Shown: positions 9,060 through 16,921 of the stretch, piece after piece
Layout of the letters: the number at the start of each line of letters is the position of its first letter
Numbering within the stretch: the stretch's first letter is position 1
Assembly: GCA_021820975.1 (NCBI GenBank)
Contig: JAKADA010000002.1
Location: forward strand, 113,858 to 177,857
Source of the DNA: Bacillota bacterium
GTDB taxonomy: Bacteria; Bacillota; Bacilli; Alicyclobacillales; SLC66
Direction: 5' to 3'
Length of the DNA stretch: 64,000 bases
Translations under genes and position numbers: made by a program
The notes under the pieces: generated by a model
The model's input: only the letters and a program-made list of their open reading frames with translations
Told to the model about the DNA's origin: nothing
The model's database searches: none

Positions 9060-10279
9060 CCTAATACCCAAAAGCTGATTCCTCGCAAGTCCATCTCATA
9101 GACAAGGTGAAATTTTGCCAAAATGGATTTAGGGTCTTCATACCAAACTTCATGTTCTTGGGATCCTACGTAATAGTGAAACATGGGGCTTGCTGAAAAT
9201 GGATTAAAACGCACGGTGGCCCCTTTTTCAATAGCGACATTTTGTGCTTTATTCGGGGAAATGCCGGTAGCCAAATTATTTTTCGTATCTGGTATTTGCC
9301 AATTGTAGCCATACGTTGCAAATCCCATCAGAATTTTATCGGGACTAATAACCGATGTCGCATACTCAAGCACTGCGCGTACCTGATCGATGGGTGCAAT
9401 CGCCATGGGCGGTCCGCCAACCCAACCCCACTCATAGGTCATTAACATAAGAAAATCTACGATAGATCCTAATGTCCGATAGTCAAATGCTCCCATCCAT
9501 GCTGCGTAGGGTTCATCCGCAGTTTTTGGACCCATAGCAATCGAAACGCTGAATCCTTTTGGATGCATACGCGCATGGAGTTCACGAATAAACTCATTGT
9601 ACAAGGGACGATCCGTTGGTTGCATATGTTCAAAGTCAACATTGACACCTTGAAAACCTTTTGCGATCATTTGTTCTTCCATTGAAGTAAACACTTTATT
9701 GCGCAAGGTAGAGCTTGATAAAATAGCATGCGCCAAATCGGTGTTGAAATTATTGCCGTCAAAATTGGTGACGCACATGAGAAGAGCTTCATGTTCGTTT
9801 TTGGCCGCATCCCGTGCTTCTTGATCGGACATTGGAACAATGTCACCGGATTCAGTCACGTGGTAGCTGAAAATCGTGATAAAAGTCAGAGGGGTGGCAT
9901 CGCGAAGAATCGTTGGGTCTTCTGATGTACCTGATGGAATAAGGTAACCATTTGCATCAATTTCTTTTTTTACCGAAATGGGTTGTGGTACGAATAAAAT
10001 TTGGCCAATTTCCAGTTTCGCGTCACTGGCAAGACCGTTAGCGCCGTAAATCGCGTACACAGGTACACCGTATTGTCTAGCAATGGTCGTCAGAGTTTCC
10101 CGAGGACCGACAGTGTGATGAATGAGCGTGCTTGGCTTGCCGGGAATAAGTAGATTGATACCTTCTGTCAACGTGTTACTTACGGTCTGATTGAGTGTCA
10201 TTAATTCTTGTTGCGTTGTACCGACAACATTCGCCACTGATGCTAAAGTATCACCTTTTTTTGCCGAATAAATGTACAA
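8996..10279 (-). CDS. sleL: LysM-GH18 spore cortex N-acetylglucosaminidase (SleL/YaaH type)
   Basis: 427 residues. Two LysM repeats (about 2-46, starting YIYSAKKGDTLASVA, and about 52-97, HHTVGPRETLTTIARQYG) bind peptidoglycan. They are followed by a GH18 barrel (about 110-420) with the catalytic motif GVNVDFEHM, where Glu is the acid/base. This is the architecture of SleL/YaaH, which degrades cortex peptidoglycan during spore germination. There is no signal peptide, as is usual for such spore-coat-located hydrolases. It converges on the GH15-like gene. A second GH18 gene without LysM lies at 17.4-18.7 kb. Confidence 0.85.
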   Translation of the reverse strand: MYIYSAKKGDTLASVANVVGTTQQELMTLNQTVSNTLTEGINLLIPGKPSTLIHHTVGPRETLTTIARQYGVPVYAIYGANGLASDAKLEIGQILFVPQPISVKKEIDANGYLIPSGTSEDPTILRDATPLTFITIFSYHVTESGDIVPMSDQEARDAAKNEHEALLMCVTNFDGNNFNTDLAHAILSSSTLRNKVFTSMEEQMIAKGFQGVNVDFEHMQPTDRPLYNEFIRELHARMHPKGFSVSIAMGPKTADEPYAAWMGAFDYRTLGSIVDFLMLMTYEWGWVGGPPMAIAPIDQVRAVLEYATSVISPDKILMGFATYGYNWQIPDTKNNLATGISPNKAQNVAIEKGATVRFNPFSASPMFHYYVGSQEHEVWYEDPKSILAKFHLVYEMDLRGISFWVLGQPFPQLWRLVADTFDVRHLV

Positions 10280-10343
10280 GTCAATCCACCCCCACGTACT
10301 ATGCTCTACATATGCCTACGCGTGAGTGGTTGTTCGTATGCAA

Positions 10344-10378
10344 AAAACCGTCATGAGGATATTCCCCATGGCGGTTTT
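10344..10378 (-). terminator. Intrinsic terminator of the Rieske gene
   Basis: On the minus strand a 12-pair stem (AAAACCGCCATG with one wobble) and an 11-base loop are followed by TTTTTTG. It sits 22 bases beyond the Rieske stop and upstream of the sleL start. Confidence 0.85.
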
Positions 10379-10400
10379 ATAAGTTTATAGTGCCAAATGA

Positions 10401-11024
10401 TTATGAAATAGAAGGGTTAGGATTGTAATCCCATGCAGCATCTGTGCGTTGAATCGTTTTGCCCACATGCACATAGCCATTGATAATTTGATATTCGTAC
10501 AGATCAAGTGGTCTTGGAGCAGGCGACGTCGGCGTATTAACACCGTAGATGTTATACATGCTATTATGACATGGGCAATGGAACCAATCTTTGCCACCAT
10601 TGTAGGAAGGTTGTGCCGAAACTTTATGTGCTGCATCAGAATAGGAGCCATTGACGTGGCAACCAAGGTGCGTGCACACATGGGACATGATCATCAGCTT
10701 ATTGTCTTTTATGATCACATAAACATCATTAGGCGTGTCATGTGAATTCCATGCATCATCTACGTGTTCCGTAAAGGATACGTGTGTGGGCAAGTTAGTG
10801 TTAAAATCTGAAACACGCCAAGTTGTCGCTGATAGACCGCCCGTCCCACCTTCACGCCGTAGAGGATCAACAGCAAACGTGACGAGTGGGGCAAAAATTG
10901 TCGTTGCCATAAAAGCACCCGTGCCGGCTAGTACATACGTTAAAAACTGTCGCCGAGTTAGTTCTTTGCGCGATTTTACAGGCGGCGTATTCTCCGTGTC
11001 AAGAGTAGCTGATTTACGATCCAT
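10401..11024 (-). CDS. Rieske [2Fe-2S] protein with twin-arginine signal
   Basis: 207 residues. A twin-arginine motif (RRQFL, Arg24-25) and a hydrophobic anchor (about 30-50) target it, folded, across the membrane. The cluster-binding motifs CTHLGC and CPCHNSMY give the two Cys and two His ligands of a Rieske centre. It resembles QcrA, the iron-sulfur subunit of menaquinol:cytochrome c reductase, but no cytochrome b or c gene is adjacent, so it may belong to another complex or be recruited by one encoded elsewhere. It is monocistronic: its own terminator lies downstream, and AGGGAC is upstream of the start. Confidence 0.85.
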   Translation of the reverse strand: MDRKSATLDTENTPPVKSRKELTRRQFLTYVLAGTGAFMATTIFAPLVTFAVDPLRREGGTGGLSATTWRVSDFNTNLPTHVSFTEHVDDAWNSHDTPNDVYVIIKDNKLMIMSHVCTHLGCHVNGSYSDAAHKVSAQPSYNGGKDWFHCPCHNSMYNIYGVNTPTSPAPRPLDLYEYQIINGYVHVGKTIQRTDAAWDYNPNPSIS

Positions 11025-11152
11025 GAAAAAGTCCCTCCAAGGGTGTGCATAGCATGCATATAGTGAATTTATGCTACAAGTCTAAGCGATTCTTGGTCTT
11101 TTGTGGGTGAACATCCTGTGGCAAAAGCATTACAATTATACAGACAAACCTA

Positions 11153-11980
11153 TTAGGAATGGCGATAGACTAGACCACCACTAGCTTGATCGACAGGTCT
11201 AACGATAATATCATCCAAATTGACATGGTTCTTTCTAGTCACAGCAAAAAGGATGATGTCGGCAATATCATTCGCCGTTAAGGGTGTTGTACCAGCATAG
11301 ACCGAGTCTGCACGATCTTTATCACCAGAAAACCGCACCATGCTAAATTCAGTCTCAACCATTCCCGGATCGACGGATGTGACGCGGATGGCATGACCCA
11401 ATAATTCTTGGCGCAAGGCAGTTGTAATGGCTTGTACACCAAACTTTGTGGCGCAATAGACAGAACTGCCGGCATAAGCTTCGTGCCCTGCCGTGGAGCC
11501 AAGATTAACGATGTGACCATAATTTTGTTCGATCATGGAGGGAAGTACGAGCCTTGTCATTCGCATCAGACCCATGATGTTTGTGTCAACCATATCCTGC
11601 CATTCTTCCTCGTTTTGTTGGTCAGCAACTTTTGTTAGTCCTCGTGCAAGTCCGGCATTGTTAATAAGAACATCAATGTGTTGGAAATGATCGAGTGCAT
11701 TTTGTACAAATTCTGTTGCATTGTCTTTATTTCGCACATCTAGGGTAGCGGCTAGAACGTCACTTCCAAAAGTTTGCGCCTTTTTGGCAACATCTTCTAA
11801 TGCTTCTTTACGTCGGGCTCCTAAAATGACATTAAAGCCATTTTCCGCAAGTAATAAGGCGGTGGCTCGTCCAATTCCAGAACTGGCACCCGTTATAAGG
11901 GCTGTGCGTTTTTGCTTTGTTATTGTCAATGATGTCATCCCCTGAGTGAAAGCTTTATCTTTAAAATGTACAGTAGCCAT
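11153..11980 (-). CDS. SDR oxidoreductase, YdfG-type 3-hydroxy acid dehydrogenase-like
   Basis: 275 residues from the first ATG; a second ATG at 11938 (MTSLTITKQKRTALITG) is an equally good start because neither has a clear ribosome binding site. Classical short-chain dehydrogenase: nucleotide motif TGASSGIG, NNAG, catalytic Ser in NLGSTAG and YCATK (Tyr-x-x-x-Lys). The sequence around SVDPGMVETEFSMVRFSGD and the C-terminal HVNLDDIIVRPVDQ closely match the YdfG subfamily, NADP-dependent 3-hydroxy acid (serine/allo-threonine) dehydrogenases. Divergent from the thioesterase gene 20 bases away. Confidence 0.82.
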   Translation of the reverse strand: MATVHFKDKAFTQGMTSLTITKQKRTALITGASSGIGRATALLLAENGFNVILGARRKEALEDVAKKAQTFGSDVLAATLDVRNKDNATEFVQNALDHFQHIDVLINNAGLARGLTKVADQQNEEEWQDMVDTNIMGLMRMTRLVLPSMIEQNYGHIVNLGSTAGHEAYAGSSVYCATKFGVQAITTALRQELLGHAIRVTSVDPGMVETEFSMVRFSGDKDRADSVYAGTTPLTANDIADIILFAVTRKNHVNLDDIIVRPVDQASGGLVYRHS

Positions 11981-12000
11981 GATACCATTTTTATAAAATC

Positions 12001-12453
12001 ATGGGGAGAGCAGGTGAATCGTTGTTAAAGGATCAAATTCATTGGATAAAAGAAGACGGAACGCTTGATCCCTTTTTAGCTCAAGGAACGTTAATTGAGT
12101 GGCTTGGCATCGAGTTTATCGAAGCAACAAAGGAAAAATTAGTGGCAAAAATGCCCGTTGACCATCGCACACAACAGCCAGCCGGGTTATTGCATGGTGG
12201 TGCTTCGGTAGCATTAGCAGAAACTGTGGCAAGTATTGGTTCTTGGTTGTATGTTGATCCAACGACACAAACAGCTGTAGGTCTCGAGATTAATGCGAAT
12301 CACATACGTTCTGTAAAAGAAGGATTCGTCACAGCTACGGCGACACCTATACACGTGGGAAGAACGATACATGTTTGGGATGTGCGAATGGTTGATGATC
12401 AAAATCGACTGGTTTGTGTTTCTCGATGTACGGTAGCTGTACGGCAACAGTAG
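12001..12453 (+). CDS. PaaI/EntH-type hotdog thioesterase
   Basis: 150 residues. Single hotdog domain with the acyl-CoA thioesterase motif LLHGGASVALAETVAS, where the glutamate is the likely catalytic residue, and the follow-up AVGLEINANHIRS. Related proteins hydrolyse aryl- or 1,4-dihydroxynaphthoyl-CoA (MenI/YdiI type). A menaquinone role would fit a Bacillota cell but is not shown by context. The start may be the ATG at 12001 or the TTG at 12022, which has AGGTGA in front of it. Followed by a clear terminator. Confidence 0.78.
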   Translation: MGRAGESLLKDQIHWIKEDGTLDPFLAQGTLIEWLGIEFIEATKEKLVAKMPVDHRTQQPAGLLHGGASVALAETVASIGSWLYVDPTTQTAVGLEINANHIRSVKEGFVTATATPIHVGRTIHVWDVRMVDDQNRLVCVSRCTVAVRQQ

Positions 12454-12466
12454 ACAATCAAATAGA

Positions 12467-12501
12467 AATCCTTTAGTATGGTAGTGTACTAAAGGATTTT
12501 G
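12467..12501 (+). terminator. Intrinsic terminator behind the thioesterase gene
   Basis: AATCCTTTAGTA and TACTAAAGGATT form a perfect 12-pair stem with an eight-base loop, followed by TTTT. It separates the thioesterase gene from the HisD-like operon and lies only 16 bases before that operon's first start codon. Any promoter for the operon would have to overlap the hairpin or lie upstream, so readthrough or attenuation is possible. Confidence 0.85.
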
Positions 12502-12517
12502 CTAGGGGGTTATTTTG

Positions 12518-13816
12518 ATGCAAGTCAATCGTTATGTATGGAGTCAGATTGCACCGGATGTCAAACAAACGATTCTCCAACGGGCAAGTGTCGATATCAG
12601 TCAACAAATGACCGTGGCTTCAGAAATCTGTGAACAGGTACGCTTACGAGGCGATGATGCCTTGCTTGAATATACAGAACGTTTTGACGGCGTGCGTTTA
12701 ACTAAAGATACGATCGCTGTTACGCAAGAGGAGTTTGCACAGGGTATTTTTCAGGTAGATCAAGATTTGGCTGATGTACTAACCTATGCAATGACAAACA
12801 TCAAAAAGTTTCATGAAGCTCAAAAACCGGAGCCCATGTGGATGATGGAAGTAGATAAAGGGATTTTGGCAGGAGAAAAAGTTACGCCGATTCCGGATGT
12901 TGCCTTGTACGTACCTCGAGGTAAAGGAAGTTTTCCATCTGTTCTCTTGATGCTAGGAATACCCGCCGTTGTAGCTGGTGTTCCGCGTATTGTGGTGCTT
13001 ACACCACCGAATGAACAAGGTTTAGTAGATCCTGCTATTTTGTATGTAGCAAATTTGCTAGGAATTCGTGAAGTATACAAGGTTGGGGGAGCACAGGCTG
13101 TAGCAGCTGTGGCTTATGGGACGCAAACTGTGCCAAAATGTGTGAAAGTAATCGGACCAGGTAACCCCTACGTCACTGCGGCCAAGAGATTGATGATGGG
13201 AATTATTGATCCTGGTGTTATGGCGGGGCCTAGTGAAGCGATTATTTTAGCGGATGAAGGTGCTGATGAACACAAGGTAGCGTTGGATTTACTTATTGAA
13301 GCAGAACATGGACCTGATAGCGCAGCACTTTTGGTCACACACAGTCAGTCGCTTAGTGACCGTGTTCTCGGTGAACTGGAAGACATTATTAAAAGTATAC
13401 AAAATCCGATACGTCAAAACTTTGTGCAAACTGTTCTTACGCGCTATGGTGGAATCATCCTTACAGATAGCCTTGAAGAATCGATCGCTTTTGTAAACGA
13501 CTACGCACCTGAACATATGGAAGTCATGGTGCGCGATCCGTTTGCCGTTTTACCGAGCATTATGAATGCGGGAGAAATTTTACTTGGCGAGAATACGCCG
13601 ATAACGTTATGTAATTTTTTGATGGGCCCTAACGCTATTTTACCGACAGGTCGTAGTGCCAAAACGGTATCTGCCGTATCTCTTGAGGATTTTTTGAAGA
13701 GATCATCGATCGGTTATGTTTCGAAGGAAGGCTTTGAACGCGTACGAAACTATGCGGCGATGTTTGCGCAAGTAGAGGGATTTGAAACTCACGCAAAAGC
13801 AGTTAAGGAGCGATAA
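12518..13816 (+). CDS. HisD-like dehydrogenase (histidinol dehydrogenase paralogue)
   Basis: 432 residues from the ATG behind AGGGGG. Full-length HisD fold: VYVPRG-type start of the domain, IGPGNPYVTAAKR, GPSEAIILAD, AEHGPDS, NDYAPEH. The catalytic Glu332-His333 pair is kept. Compared with E. coli HisD, however, zinc ligand Gln259 is Glu261, zinc ligand Asp360 is Asn366 (in CNFLMGPN), and His367 is Ala373 (PNAILPTG); His262 and His419 equivalents (264, 425) remain. This pattern suggests a paralogue with another substrate rather than true histidinol dehydrogenase. It starts an operon with HisB-like, HAD and kinase-like genes and none of the other his genes. HisD relatives are known to oxidise other alcohols, such as HpsN on dihydroxypropanesulfonate. 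Confidence 0.8.
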   Translation: MQVNRYVWSQIAPDVKQTILQRASVDISQQMTVASEICEQVRLRGDDALLEYTERFDGVRLTKDTIAVTQEEFAQGIFQVDQDLADVLTYAMTNIKKFHEAQKPEPMWMMEVDKGILAGEKVTPIPDVALYVPRGKGSFPSVLLMLGIPAVVAGVPRIVVLTPPNEQGLVDPAILYVANLLGIREVYKVGGAQAVAAVAYGTQTVPKCVKVIGPGNPYVTAAKRLMMGIIDPGVMAGPSEAIILADEGADEHKVALDLLIEAEHGPDSAALLVTHSQSLSDRVLGELEDIIKSIQNPIRQNFVQTVLTRYGGIILTDSLEESIAFVNDYAPEHMEVMVRDPFAVLPSIMNAGEILLGENTPITLCNFLMGPNAILPTGRSAKTVSAVSLEDFLKRSSIGYVSKEGFERVRNYAAMFAQVEGFETHAKAVKER

Positions 13817-13818
13817 AG

Positions 13819-14460
13819 ATGGCATCTGGGACAATTAAAGTGACAAGAACTACTAGTGAATCACGCATTGTTGTATGGTTGGATCGTGAGGCTCGGGATG
13901 TGGACAACAAACGAAAACTCAGTACCCCCTTACCATTTTTCAATCATATGCTAGAACATGTAGCGTGGCGCGGTGAGATGAATCTAGGCATCGATGTAAC
14001 GCTTGATCATTTTGATCTTGTTCATGTTATTACGGAGGACGTTGGTATTGCGTTGGGTAAGGCAGTTAAAGCCTATCTTGATCACAATCAAAGTGCTGGC
14101 CTTGTCGGTTATGGATCAGCGTATGGAACGATCGATGAGGCTTTGTCTCGCGCCGTTATTTCTTTTGAAAGTCGAGCCTATTTAGATTTTGATAAAGGTA
14201 CTGTGCAATTGCCAGAACAAATGGAAGGTATGCATAGCGAAGATTTGGTTGCCTTTTTAGAAGGCTTTGTCCAAGGCGCTCAATGTACTTTACATATGGA
14301 CCTTTTGAAAGGACGTCAAGGCCACGGACATCATATTTGGGAATCGATCTTCCGAGCGCTTGGCATGGCGCTCCACGAAGCTCTGACTGAGAGAGCTTGG
14401 CGTAAGAATATGACGGCTGGCGTTGCTGGTGCCATTGATTACGTGATTGAGGTGGAGTGA
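13819..14460 (+). CDS. HisB-like protein with altered metal site
   Basis: 213 residues, clearly homologous to imidazoleglycerol-phosphate dehydratase over its whole length (NHMLEH near residue 42, GSAYGTIDEALSRA, GHHIWESIFRALGMAL near 170). Several family-invariant residues are replaced: the tandem histidines of HHTxED read His69-Val70 in HVITED, the His-Gly after the HML helix is Arg51-Gly, and the C-terminal phosphate-binding STKG element is absent. The second tandem pair (His171-His172) and Glu175 are kept. A di-manganese dehydratase with this site is unlikely to work as usual. It lies two bases after the HisD-like gene and overlaps the next frame, so it is translationally coupled. Confidence 0.78.
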   Translation: MASGTIKVTRTTSESRIVVWLDREARDVDNKRKLSTPLPFFNHMLEHVAWRGEMNLGIDVTLDHFDLVHVITEDVGIALGKAVKAYLDHNQSAGLVGYGSAYGTIDEALSRAVISFESRAYLDFDKGTVQLPEQMEGMHSEDLVAFLEGFVQGAQCTLHMDLLKGRQGHGHHIWESIFRALGMALHEALTERAWRKNMTAGVAGAIDYVIEVE

Positions 14461-14465
14461 TCGAC

Positions 14466-15434
14466 GTGCAGATGCTTGTCTTGTTTGATCTTGACGGTGT
14501 AATTTTTTGCGAAGATGGTTATTTACTGTGTGCGGCACTTGCGACATCGAAATTTATGTTTGATCATCGATTGACTGATAGGTTGTATGATGAAGAACTT
14601 ATCTATCCTGATCGGATTTCTTGCATGCAGGATGCGAGAAAAATTTGCGATGTCTTCTTACCGAATGACGTTTTACAAGTCTTGCGGGAAAAATCGATTA
14701 ATAACAATTGGGATAAAGCATTTGCATGCACATTAGGTCTACTTACTTTATCTACGCTCCATGAGGTGCGTAACGGCTTGACAGCGCACTTGGCTTCATG
14801 GTTGAAAGATCAAGTGGGATCTGGCCAAGCATTTCTACAAACCCTTCGTGATTATGCCAAACGATGCAATGTGTCTGCTAAAGATATCTATGAAACGGTG
14901 AAAAATGATTTTCAACTCTATTATCTTGGTGATCAAGGTGCAGTGACTGATTTTTTGCGCCGGGGGATCGTGGATCAAGAAACAACATTGTTACCTGTTG
15001 AGACGATTGACCATATACTACAATCTCTTACTTCCCATGGAATAGAATTAGGCATTGGTACAGGACGCCCTCGCGCGGAAGCACTTCGACCCTTAGAGCG
15101 TCTTGGCTTACTACCTTATTTTTCAATGGATCGTATTATGACGCACGATGACGTTCGTCAAGAAGAAGATCGACGAGGGCTACCGATAGGTGCTCTTGCG
15201 AAGCCCCATCCTTACGTCTATCAACGTGCAGCAATCACATTTGCTCGGGAAAAGACCATTGTTGTGGGGGATTCCACTGCCGATGCGCTTGCAGCGAACG
15301 ACGCAGGGTTTCGATTTTATGGTATCGGCTCCGTGGCTTCATTTGGCGATTCTGCTTCCCTTGCTACGTCGATCAACAGTGACGTTGAGGCATTTGCATA
15401 TACTCTTTTATGTAGCGTGTCTGATTTGCAATGA
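14466..15434 (+). CDS. HAD-superfamily hydrolase
   Basis: About 322 residues. Motif I is LFDLDGV near the N-terminus, motif II GTGRPRAEA, motif III lysine in AKPHPYVY, and motif IV VVGDSTADALAANDAG, so the catalytic set of a phosphatase is complete. A large helical insert between motifs I and II (about residues 20-190) forms an unusually big cap domain. The start is GTG 14466, with GTG 14457 and ATG 14472 as alternatives; GAGGTGGAG precedes them. It is the third gene of the HisD-like operon, and its intact active site makes it the only member that is obviously catalytically competent. It may dephosphorylate the pathway's product. Confidence 0.75.
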   Translation: MQMLVLFDLDGVIFCEDGYLLCAALATSKFMFDHRLTDRLYDEELIYPDRISCMQDARKICDVFLPNDVLQVLREKSINNNWDKAFACTLGLLTLSTLHEVRNGLTAHLASWLKDQVGSGQAFLQTLRDYAKRCNVSAKDIYETVKNDFQLYYLGDQGAVTDFLRRGIVDQETTLLPVETIDHILQSLTSHGIELGIGTGRPRAEALRPLERLGLLPYFSMDRIMTHDDVRQEEDRRGLPIGALAKPHPYVYQRAAITFAREKTIVVGDSTADALAANDAGFRFYGIGSVASFGDSASLATSINSDVEAFAYTLLCSVSDLQ

Positions 15435-15475
15435 TATAATTGGAATCAGAAGCGTCAGCATCAAGGGGTGGTAGG

Positions 15476-16846
15476 ATGGATGCGTCAATGAATTATGTTT
15501 TAACCATTACTCAACAAGCAAAAGAACTTGGCGTAAGTGTGTTTGATGAAGGCGGTAGACTTGTTTCTTATGTGTCGCGTGAATTTGACGAGCCTCATCC
15601 GGACGAGCTTTTAAGTGCCGTTATTACATTAATTGATGGCGCATTGCGACATGCTGGCATTACATCAGATGATTTGACGGCTATTGGTATGGCAGCATCT
15701 TGCTTTACGATTGTGGGCTGGGATGGCATCTCTGGACAACCGTTAGGAAGTTTTCAAACGCCGACATTATGGTCTTCATTTTCAGCGGAGCAAAAGGCTA
15801 CTTACGTAATTGAGGAAGTAAAGCGTCTTGCTTCTAGTATGGATATGTCACTTGTTAACGTTCGTTTGGGTGGTCTACATACATGGTTTTTATGGAATCT
15901 ATCCCAGGGACGATCCTATAAAATTGATGATGCTCATGACCTTATGGCCATTGACTCAGATGATGACATGGAAACAGAAATGAGTTGGCACTCCTTATGC
16001 GGGCTATCATCTACTATGTTTCCGACTTCTGTTGCGGAACCCGGAGAATTGGCTCATGTGAGCAGTGTCTACCTTAATGGATCCCGAACGATAATTTCTG
16101 CACTAACGTCGATTCCAGTGGCTGGACTAATTGGCTCAGGTATTACAGCATCGGGAAAGGCTTTTATTAATTATGGTCAAGATGGTTTCGTTGTCATGCG
16201 TATTCCTCAAAAACCCTTATCGGTCCATAGTGAGTTAAGTATCCGAAAAGCGCGCCTAGGTATGTTTTATGAAGATGAATGGATTGCCTTAGCACGATTT
16301 TCATTTGCACAAACGTTGCTTGTATGGATGAAAACCATTCAACCTACTTTTGCAGAAGTTGCCCAAACTCCGCTTGGTCTCATGAGTGATCCATCGATTA
16401 TTGTTACACCTTTTTTGGATCACGGTGTAGAAAAAGCTGCGATTATCGGAATTGATGCGGATACATCTTTTAATGCAATCCATACGGCTGCTTTGCGGTC
16501 TATGGCGTATGCGGCATCGGAAGCGCTAGAGACCATGCAACATAATTTTACGAAATCTCTAGATATGTTGTGTGTGGAACGTTCTGGCTTTGCTGTTCCT
16601 GCTTTATTTTGGTTTCAGGCGGGCATCAGTACTACGGTTGTCGTCGAGCGAGAACGTGATGCTTACGCGCGTGGTACGGCCATTTTAACTGGAATCGGTG
16701 CTAAGTTATGGACGCTATCGCAAGGTATCAAACGGTTTGAAGAGCACGTGACAAGTCATAGGTACGACAGCCCTGAAGGCGGATCTAGGATGAAACTGCA
16801 ACGCAAACGTTGGCAAAAAACATATCTTGACTTTTTACATTTGTAA
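15476..16846 (+). CDS. Glycerol-kinase-like (FGGY) protein lacking catalytic residues
   Basis: 456 residues from an ATG behind AGGGGTGG. It aligns through its length with glycerol kinase: the N-terminal strand-hairpin, GITSDDLTAIGMAA, LHTWFLWNLSQGR, IPVAGLIGSG, YGQDG, and the C-terminal FQAGISTTVVVERERDAYARG. Yet the ATP-phosphate loop DQGTT reads TQQAK (Thr12-Lys16), the NQRET arginine region reads AASCF, and the catalytic Asp of GIAGDQ is replaced in GLIGSG. It therefore looks like a pseudokinase of the ASKHA fold. As the fourth gene of the HisD-like operon it may be a regulator or sugar-phosphate sensor; this is inference. Confidence 0.72.
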   Translation: MDASMNYVLTITQQAKELGVSVFDEGGRLVSYVSREFDEPHPDELLSAVITLIDGALRHAGITSDDLTAIGMAASCFTIVGWDGISGQPLGSFQTPTLWSSFSAEQKATYVIEEVKRLASSMDMSLVNVRLGGLHTWFLWNLSQGRSYKIDDAHDLMAIDSDDDMETEMSWHSLCGLSSTMFPTSVAEPGELAHVSSVYLNGSRTIISALTSIPVAGLIGSGITASGKAFINYGQDGFVVMRIPQKPLSVHSELSIRKARLGMFYEDEWIALARFSFAQTLLVWMKTIQPTFAEVAQTPLGLMSDPSIIVTPFLDHGVEKAAIIGIDADTSFNAIHTAALRSMAYAASEALETMQHNFTKSLDMLCVERSGFAVPALFWFQAGISTTVVVERERDAYARGTAILTGIGAKLWTLSQGIKRFEEHVTSHRYDSPEGGSRMKLQRKRWQKTYLDFLHL

Positions 16847-16855
16847 TTATCAAAT

Positions 16856-16883
16856 TTGTTTTTTAAATAAAATTCCTTATAAT
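16856..16883 (+). promoter_or_regulatory. Sigma-A-type promoter of the peroxiredoxin gene
   Basis: TTGTTT (16856-16861) and a perfect TATAAT (16878-16883) are separated by 16 bases, 38 bases before the start codon. TTATAAT also matches one half of a PerR box, but the other half is poor, so peroxide regulation is only a possibility. Confidence 0.55.
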
Positions 16884-16921
16884 TGTTTCTGCTGGATAGT
16901 TCATAGTAGGGAGGGTATACC

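Noticed and set aside
12467..12517. Possible T-box or other riboswitch before the HisD-like gene
   Set aside because: Only a simple terminator hairpin is present; no T-box sequence (TGGNACCGCG) or specifier structure, and the leader is too short.
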